From NCBI RefSeq assembly GCF_003201935.1, contig NZ_QJJL01000001.1, positions 372,001 through 436,000 of the forward strand: a stretch of DNA of 64,000 nucleotides. Direction: 5' to 3'. The notes under the pieces were generated by a model. The model searched no databases. It was given only the letters and a program-made list of their open reading frames with translations, and was not told the origin of the DNA. This document shows positions 58,230 through 64,000 of the stretch, one piece after another. Each line of letters begins with the position of its first letter. The first letter of the stretch is position 1. Position numbers and translations under genes: made by a program. The stretch comes from Loktanella sp. PT4BL (GTDB taxonomy: Bacteria > Pseudomonadota > Alphaproteobacteria > Rhodobacterales > Rhodobacteraceae).

Positions 58230-59351
58230 ATGCCACAAACCGCATTTGAGCCTTGGAACGACCCTGACGCAAAGCCGTTGATCCAGTTTCGCAATGTGTC
58301 GAAACGCTTTGGCGACTTCACCGCGATTGATGATCTGAGCATCGATATTTTCGAGCGTGAGTTCTTTGCCCTGCTTGGCCCCTCGGGCTGCGGCAAGACC
58401 ACAATGATGCGGATGCTGGCAGGGTTCGAGACGCCGACATCCGGCACGATCATGTTGGACGGGCAGGACATTTCGCCGATCCCGCCAAACAAGCGCAGCG
58501 TGAACATGATGTTCCAGTCCTATGCGCTGTTTCCCCATTTGACTGTTTACGAAAACATCGCCTTCGGCTTGCGCCGCTCGAAGATGCCAAAAGACGAGAT
58601 AGACGCGCGCGTCAAGCAGATGCTGAAGCTGGTGCAGATCGAGAAATTCGGCGCCCGCAAACCCGAGCAAATCTCCGGTGGTCAACGCCAGCGCGTGGCT
58701 CTTGCCCGCGCTTTGGCCAAGGGCCCCAAGCTCTTGCTACTGGATGAGCCGCTGTCCGCACTCGACAAGAAGTTGCGACAGGACACGCAGTTCGAGTTGA
58801 TGGATATTCAGGAAAAAACCGGCACGACCTTTGTGGTGGTCACCCACGATCAGGAAGAGGCGATGACTGTTGCGTCGCGTGTGGCGGTGATGGACCATGG
58901 CAAGCTCAAGCAGGTTGATACCCCCGACCGCATTTATGAGGCCCCGAACAGCACCTATGTTGCGGATTTCATCGGCGATGTGAACATTATCGAAGGCTAT
59001 GCGACGAAGCAGGGCGACACGGTGTCGATTGCATGGTCCGAAGGGCATAGCCCGATCATTGGCACACCGTCGAAACCGATTGCCGATGGCAAGGTCAGCT
59101 TTGCGATCCGCCCCGAAAAGATTGCGATTTCCGCAGAACGGCCGACCGACCGGAACAACATTGTCCACGGCAAGGTGCTCGACATCGCCTATCTGGGTAA
59201 CCTGTCGACCTATCATGTGGCGCTGCCGGATGGCACGATCATCAAGGCGCAGACCGCCAACTCCCGCCGGCGGTCAAGCCGTCCGTTTACCTGGGATGAT
59301 GAGGTCTGGCTGTCTTGGACCGATACAGCCGGCATCGTGTTGGAAAGCTGA
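58230..59351 (+). CDS. potG: Polyamine ABC transporter, ATPase
   Basis: A 373-residue ATPase. Walker A is GPSGCGKTT (50-58), the signature ISGGQRQRVALARAL, and Walker B LLLLDEP. The C-terminal TOBE domain (about 290-373) is typical of PotA/PotG. It powers the PotHI channel; potH follows after 11 bases. Confidence 0.93.
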   Translation: MPQTAFEPWNDPDAKPLIQFRNVSKRFGDFTAIDDLSIDIFEREFFALLGPSGCGKTTMMRMLAGFETPTSGTIMLDGQDISPIPPNKRSVNMMFQSYALFPHLTVYENIAFGLRRSKMPKDEIDARVKQMLKLVQIEKFGARKPEQISGGQRQRVALARALAKGPKLLLLDEPLSALDKKLRQDTQFELMDIQEKTGTTFVVVTHDQEEAMTVASRVAVMDHGKLKQVDTPDRIYEAPNSTYVADFIGDVNIIEGYATKQGDTVSIAWSEGHSPIIGTPSKPIADGKVSFAIRPEKIAISAERPTDRNNIVHGKVLDIAYLGNLSTYHVALPDGTIIKAQTANSRRRSSRPFTWDDEVWLSWTDTAGIVLES

Positions 59352-59362
59352 GGGAGCGCGCG

Positions 59363-60259
59363 ATGAACATGCGTCGTTTCTCTTTGATTGCGGTTCCCTA
59401 CGGGTGGCTGCTCCTTCTCTTTCTTGTGCCCTTCCTGATCGTCTTCAAGATCTCGCTGTCGGATGTGGCCCTTTCTATCCCGCCCTACACACCAACGCTG
59501 GAGCTGTCCGAAGGCTGGGCGGGCTTTCGTGATTTTCTGTCGCAACTGGATTTCGAGAATTACGAGTTTCTTGCGACGGATGATCTTTACTGGAAAAGCT
59601 ATCTTTCCAGTTTGCAGATCGCGTTTATCTCGACGACGATCTGTCTGCTGATCGGCTTTCCTATTGCCTATGGCATGGCCAACGCGCCCAAGGAATGGCA
59701 GCCGACCCTGATGCTTCTGGTGATCCTGCCGTTCTGGACCAGCTTTCTGATCCGCGTCTATTCGCTGATCGGCATTCTGAGCCAGGAAGGCATGCTGAAC
59801 CAATTTCTGATGTGGATCGGTATCATTAACGAACCGCTGACGATCCTGAACACGAACATCGCGGTCTATATCGGGATCGTTTACACCTATGTGCCTTTCA
59901 TGATCCTGCCGATCTATGCGACGTTGATTAAACTTGACGGATCGCTGCTAGAGGCCGCCGAAGACCTGGGCTGTTCACGGACCGAGGCGTTCTGGCGCAT
60001 CACCGTGCCCCTGTCCAAGGCGGGTATTATCGCGGGCTGTTTCCTTGTCTTTATCCCTGCGCTGGGCGAATTCGTGATCCCCTCGCTGTTGGGTGGCTCT
60101 GACACGCTGATGATCGGCAAGGTGCTCTATGAGGAATTCTTCGCCAACCGCGATTGGCCGGTGGCTGGTGCCGTGGCTGTCATCCTGCTGCTGATCCTGA
60201 TCATCCCGATCGTGCTCTACCAGCGCAACGAGCAAAAGATGATGGAGGCCGACACATGA
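59363..60259 (+). CDS. potH: Polyamine ABC transporter, permease PotH
   Basis: A 298-residue permease with six membrane segments. EAAEDLGCSRTEAFWRITVPLSKAG (short form EAAEDLGCSRTEAF) is the coupling loop. The start at 59363 follows GAGGGAG; the longer frame from 59315 overlaps potG. Its stop overlaps potI by four bases (ATGA). Confidence 0.92.
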   Translation: MNMRRFSLIAVPYGWLLLLFLVPFLIVFKISLSDVALSIPPYTPTLELSEGWAGFRDFLSQLDFENYEFLATDDLYWKSYLSSLQIAFISTTICLLIGFPIAYGMANAPKEWQPTLMLLVILPFWTSFLIRVYSLIGILSQEGMLNQFLMWIGIINEPLTILNTNIAVYIGIVYTYVPFMILPIYATLIKLDGSLLEAAEDLGCSRTEAFWRITVPLSKAGIIAGCFLVFIPALGEFVIPSLLGGSDTLMIGKVLYEEFFANRDWPVAGAVAVILLLILIIPIVLYQRNEQKMMEADT

Positions 60260-61074
60260 GACGGCTGACATGGTTCAACGCGACATCGCTGACACTGGGT
60301 TTTGCGTTCCTCTACATCCCGATGATCGTTGTGATCATCTACAGCTTCAACGAAAGCCGTCTGGTCACCGTCTGGGGCGGCTTTTCGACCAAGTGGTATG
60401 GCGAGTTGTTGCGCAATGAGTCGTTTCTTGACGCGGCCTGGGTGACGTTCCAGGTCGGGTTCTTTTCATCCATTATTGCTACGATCCTTGGCACAATGGG
60501 GGCCTATGTGCTTGTGCGCGGCGGCCGTTTCTACGGGCGCACCCTGTTTTCTGGCATGATGTATGCGCCGCTCGTGATGCCGGAAGTGATTACAGGTCTT
60601 TCGCTGCTCCTGCTCTTTATCTCGATCGGACTGGATCGTGGCATGTTCACGATTATCCTCGCCCACGGGACATTTGCGATGTGCTATGTCTCGGTGGTGG
60701 TCAGTTCGCGTCTGGTCAGCTTTGACCGTTCGGTCGAAGAGGCGGCCCTTGATCTGGGCTGCACCCCGTTCGAGGCGTTCCGCCTTGTCACCCTGCCCAT
60801 CATCGCGCCTGCCGTTATTTCGGGCTGGTTGCTGGCGCTGACCTTGTCCCTTGATGATCTGGTGATTGCATCATTTGTCGCGGGGCCATCGGCGACAACG
60901 CTGCCGATCAAAGTGTTCAGTTCGATCCGCCTGGGGGTGAGCCCCGAAATCAACGCGCTCTCCACCATTCTGATCGGGATCGTCACCATCGGGACGATTG
61001 CGGCGTCCTTGACCACCAAACGCGCCGTCATGCGGCGGCAGCGCGAAGAGCGGATGGCAGAGCAGGCGGGCTGA
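60256..61074 (+). CDS. potI: Polyamine ABC transporter, permease PotI
   Basis: A 272-residue permease with six membrane segments and the coupling loop EEAALDLGCTPFEAFRLVTLP. It pairs with PotH. The convergent RTX gene ends 31 bases beyond its stop; no clear terminator lies between them. Confidence 0.92.
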   Translation: MRRLTWFNATSLTLGFAFLYIPMIVVIIYSFNESRLVTVWGGFSTKWYGELLRNESFLDAAWVTFQVGFFSSIIATILGTMGAYVLVRGGRFYGRTLFSGMMYAPLVMPEVITGLSLLLLFISIGLDRGMFTIILAHGTFAMCYVSVVVSSRLVSFDRSVEEAALDLGCTPFEAFRLVTLPIIAPAVISGWLLALTLSLDDLVIASFVAGPSATTLPIKVFSSIRLGVSPEINALSTILIGIVTIGTIAASLTTKRAVMRRQREERMAEQAG

Positions 61075-61105
61075 ACACTGTGCCGGAGGGCATCAGGGCC
61101 GCTAT

Positions 61106-63109
61106 TTAGAGGATGAAGTCACCTGCAGTCACGCCGGTAGTTTCTTCAAGCGTGATACCCATATCCGCAATTCCGTCGCCGTCCTGATCAACAAAGATGA
61201 TGGTGTCGCTGCCGGACATTGTCGCCCAAATCTCGCCAGCCGCATTTGTCGGCGCGCCACCAGAGTTGAAGGTAAATGCCTGATCACCGCCAAGCGACAG
61301 ATTGGCGTCAATCATGCTGAGATCAATGAGGTCTGCTTCGGTGTCAAAATCTGTAATGGTGTCTCGGTTGTTGTCCCAGCTGTCGCTGATCGCATTAAAG
61401 ATGAAGACATCGGCGCCACTCCCGCCGGTCATCGTGTCCTGACCCAGACCGCCTGTGATGTCGTCCGCACCGCCACCGCCTTGGATGGTGTCATTGCCAC
61501 GGCCACCAAAGAGCGCGTCATTGCCGCCACCACCTGTGATCTGATCGTTGCCGCTGCCGGCATAGACTGTGTCGGCACCCGTGCCGCCAGTGATCTGGTC
61601 ATTCCCGGAACTGCCGTAAATCGTGTTTGTCCCGCCGCTTGTCGAGATCGTGTCGTTGCCAGAGTTTCCGTCGACTGCGTCGTTGTTGGCACCTGCATCA
61701 ATCACGTCACTGCCGGTCCCACCGGATATGTCGTCGTTGCCAGCACCGCCATTCAGCGTGTCTTGACCGTGACCACCAATCAAAAGGTCGTTGCCGCCGT
61801 TTCCGGTCAGAACATTGTCCGCGTCGTTTCCGACGAGAATATCATTGCCGCTGCCGCTTGTTGCGTTTTCGATCACAACACCGTTTGCGATGGTAAAGCC
61901 GCCTTGGATACCCGAGGCGTTTGAGATGAAACCGCCGCCGCCAACTTCATACTCCAGTGTCGCAGGCCGCAGATCAATCACGGTATCGCGGGTCCCGCTA
62001 TATGTGATTGTATCAACCCCGCCTGTATCCCAGATCGCAACCCAACCTGTCCCGACTGCGTTCGCGCTGGCCAGTTCATAGGTGTTGTTGCCGTTGTTGT
62101 GGGTGGTGTTTGCGCCATAGAGCTCTTGCAACATCGCGATATCGAGCGCCATCGGGCTTGCGGCATCGCCATAGGAATTTGTCGTTGGTGATGCGCCGTT
62201 CCAACCGCCATTATATGACATGATCGTATAGACGGTTTGGTTAAGCTCAAAATCGCCGTAGATGCCAAATGGGAAGTTGCCAGCTCTCTGGTCGCCAAGC
62301 CCGGCCAAGACGATGTCACCATCATGTGGATGATCGAGCCCCAAGCCGTGAAGGGCTTCATGAATCACCGTCGAAAACCCGAGCCCGCCAGCAGTCAGGC
62401 CGTCCGACCAGCCAAAGCCGTTGGCGTTGAAAACACCCATGGAAGCGCCCGTATAATTTGCGTTTCCCGGCAGATAAAAATAACCAAGAAGCCCAGGAGA
62501 GCCTAATTCATTATCATCCAAAACCATCTGGAAATCTGCGTTGGACTCGGTCGACAAAACAAACCTCAGGTCAACATAATTCGAAATGACACCCAATGCC
62601 GCCATGACAGCGTCACGTTCGGATTGAGTCCAGCCATCTGAAACGACTTCCGAGCTGCCCAGTCGGCTGACATCAAAATTTGCCCTGTTGCCATCTTCTA
62701 CAAAGTAGACGGTAATAACGTCATCACCACGGGCCAGACCGGAATCAAGTGGATCCACCGGCGTCGTCTCCGTGGCTGTCAACTGATAGCTACCTGTGCC
62801 GGAATCGTCGAATGCACCGGCTTCAATGTAGAACGTGCCACCCTCTGCGCTTCCGATGGTCACACGCGAGTCAATGTCGAAACCCTCAGAAACATCATCA
62901 TTAATGGCAACCAAATTCCCGTCTGCGTCATAGACCCGCAAGATTGGATCATTCAGACCAATGCCAGTCAAATTGATTGCTGCATAGTGCCCCGGTCCAA
63001 GATCAATACGCACCCAATCGCGATCGCCGTTACTGTCGATCGCACTTGTAAGGCTGCCTCCAATTGTCAGCGTTGCTGAGGTTGAGGCATTATTGGGAAT
63101 ATCGGCCAT
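61106..63109 (-). CDS. Serralysin-type (M10) metalloprotease with N-terminal PPC domain and RTX repeats
   Basis: A 667-residue secreted protein. Residues 10-113 form a pre-peptidase C-terminal (PPC) beta domain. The protease domain carries the zinc motif HEALHGLGLDH (250-260) and the Met-turn IMSY (Met297). Residues 418-569 hold about 15-17 calcium-binding nonapeptides of the GGxGxDxxx type, and DVFIF...ITDF...DLIDLS ends the beta-roll. There is no Sec signal; export by a type I system is expected, but none is encoded here. The start at 63109 is preferred since the extra 24 codons to 63181 look unlike the family. It may degrade protein outside the cell as a nutrient source. Confidence 0.93.
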   Translation of the reverse strand: MADIPNNASTSATLTIGGSLTSAIDSNGDRDWVRIDLGPGHYAAINLTGIGLNDPILRVYDADGNLVAINDDVSEGFDIDSRVTIGSAEGGTFYIEAGAFDDSGTGSYQLTATETTPVDPLDSGLARGDDVITVYFVEDGNRANFDVSRLGSSEVVSDGWTQSERDAVMAALGVISNYVDLRFVLSTESNADFQMVLDDNELGSPGLLGYFYLPGNANYTGASMGVFNANGFGWSDGLTAGGLGFSTVIHEALHGLGLDHPHDGDIVLAGLGDQRAGNFPFGIYGDFELNQTVYTIMSYNGGWNGASPTTNSYGDAASPMALDIAMLQELYGANTTHNNGNNTYELASANAVGTGWVAIWDTGGVDTITYSGTRDTVIDLRPATLEYEVGGGGFISNASGIQGGFTIANGVVIENATSGSGNDILVGNDADNVLTGNGGNDLLIGGHGQDTLNGGAGNDDISGGTGSDVIDAGANNDAVDGNSGNDTISTSGGTNTIYGSSGNDQITGGTGADTVYAGSGNDQITGGGGNDALFGGRGNDTIQGGGGADDITGGLGQDTMTGGSGADVFIFNAISDSWDNNRDTITDFDTEADLIDLSMIDANLSLGGDQAFTFNSGGAPTNAAGEIWATMSGSDTIIFVDQDGDGIADMGITLEETTGVTAGDFIL

Positions 63110-63387
63110 GAAAAGTCTCTTCTGAAAGCGTGGAATGCTCTGAAAAATAACACAATGAAACGGGTTGCGTACAAAGGACACAAAAACTGTGGCAAAAATT
63201 AGTTCAACGCGCCGATAGGTTCAAATTTTCAGGCACAAGGCACTCCTTTTTATAACGTAGTCCGGCGCACGTTCTGGCATAAGCCATAGACTGTACACAT
63301 CTGGCTTTCGTGTCGTGAAAACCCTAGGCTGGGCAGAGACAGCGTGATGGTAAATTACGACAGATAAATCAAAGGAGTGCTGGCCAA

Positions 63388-64000
63388 ATGACAAACGAAA
63401 CAATCGGTGTTGTTGGTGTTGGCCTGATGGGGCACGGGATTGCCAAGAACCTGCTCGCGGCGGACTATCCTGTCACGGTGATCGCCCACCGCAACCGGAC
63501 CCCGATCGAGAGTCTGACAGCCCTTGGCGCGGTTGAGGTCAGCGACCTTGCGGGTATGGCGGCGACGTGTTCGGTCATCCACATCTGTGCCCCCGGATCG
63601 CCGCAAGTGGAAGAGATCGTTGGCGCGCTCTTGCCAGAGCTAAAGCCCGGCAGCATCATCGTCGATTGTTCGACATCTGATCCGACATCGACAATCGTAT
63701 TGGCGCAAAAACTGGCAGAGGTCGGGTGCCACATGGCCGATGCGCCACTTGGCGGCACGCCCGTGCAGGCCGAGCAGGGGGAATTGGCCACAATGGTCGG
63801 GGCGGATGCCGGGATTTTCGCGCGGCTCGAACCTGTCATGGCAAGCTGGGCTGGCGCCATTGTGCACATCGGGCCATGTGGGGCAGGGCACAAGATGAAG
63901 CTTCTCAACAACTTTGTCTCGCTTGGCTATGCCGCACTTTATTCCGAGGCGCTGGCGCTCTCGCGCAAGGTTGGCATTTCGGTCGATCAGTTCGATTCCG
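63388..64000 (+). CDS. 3-hydroxyisobutyrate dehydrogenase-family protein (cut by window edge)
   Basis: The first 204 residues of a beta-hydroxyacid dehydrogenase. GVVGVGLMGHGIAKN is the NAD(P)-binding loop, DAPLGGTP (118-125) the substrate loop, and Lys171 in GHKMKLLNN the catalytic lysine. Related enzymes oxidise 3-hydroxyisobutyrate or reduce tartronate semialdehyde or succinic semialdehyde. The gene continues past the right edge. The start follows AAAGGAG. Confidence 0.9.
   Translation, partial: MTNETIGVVGVGLMGHGIAKNLLAADYPVTVIAHRNRTPIESLTALGAVEVSDLAGMAATCSVIHICAPGSPQVEEIVGALLPELKPGSIIVDCSTSDPTSTIVLAQKLAEVGCHMADAPLGGTPVQAEQGELATMVGADAGIFARLEPVMASWAGAIVHIGPCGAGHKMKLLNNFVSLGYAALYSEALALSRKVGISVDQFDS

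Noticed and set aside
61390..61860. Repetitive DNA that could be taken for a tandem repeat or CRISPR-like array
   Set aside because: The period is 27 bases with strong variation and codes for RTX nonapeptides. There are no unique spacers.

Overview
The window is a chromosomal segment of an alphaproteobacterium, most likely a marine Rhodobacteraceae (Roseobacter-group) species. The evidence is the joined str-S10-spc-alpha ribosomal cluster, an aapJQMP amino-acid importer, an ATP12-type F1 assembly chaperone gene behind an RluA-family synthase, a yidC-MOSC-engB-argB operon, a putrescine uptake and gamma-glutamylation cluster, and a serralysin-type RTX protein. No tRNA, rRNA, CRISPR array, insertion sequence or replication origin was recognised.

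Layout. 1-5.3 kb: a loosely packed accessory stretch with a secreted SGNH-like protein, a membrane-anchored five-bladed beta-propeller protein, a small membrane protein and a family 2 glycosyltransferase. 5.3-14.2 kb: a UbiH-type hydroxylase, an amidase, a class I aminotransferase, ftsK, a universal stress protein, a DMT exporter and a lipoprotein. 14.4-37.4 kb: the translation cluster, rpsL-rpsG-fusA-tuf, then rpsJ to rplP, rpmC to rpmD, rplO-secY-adk, rpsM-rpsK-rpoA-rplQ. It is interrupted by two reverse-strand genes (a methyltransferase and a 2OG-Fe(II) oxygenase-like gene between rplP and rpmC) and by a DUF1127 gene between rpmD and rplO. 37.4-41.5 kb: overlapping genes rarA, crcB, rluC-like, HAD phosphatase, ATP12. 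41.7-46.2 kb: aapJQMP. 46.2-51.5 kb (reverse): yidC, MOSC, engB, argB, ferredoxin-like, sixA-like. 51.6-61.1 kb: a putative 56-residue ORF, then reverse-strand puuA/spuC/puuB-like genes with a GntR regulator, and a forward potFGHI-like importer. 61.1-63.1 kb: a PPC-M10-RTX protease. The right edge cuts a 3-hydroxyisobutyrate dehydrogenase-family gene.

Regulatory reading. The ribosomal cluster looks like several transcription units. Five sites share a -35 close to TTGACA, an exact 17-base spacer and a -10 of TATACG or TAAACA, before rpsL, rpsJ, rplB, rplO and rpsM; a sixth, weaker site precedes rpmC. Each is followed within about ten bases of the predicted start by a hairpin. Gaps in this cluster also carry two families of palindromic repeats. 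This promoter-plus-hairpin arrangement and the reverse-strand gene pair inside the S10 region are the most noteworthy observations; neither proves a new system from sequence alone.

The polyamine genes form one logical unit: PotFGHI imports putrescine, the glutamine-synthetase-like, aminotransferase and FAD oxidase genes degrade it, and the FCD-type GntR protein between the two arms is the natural regulator.
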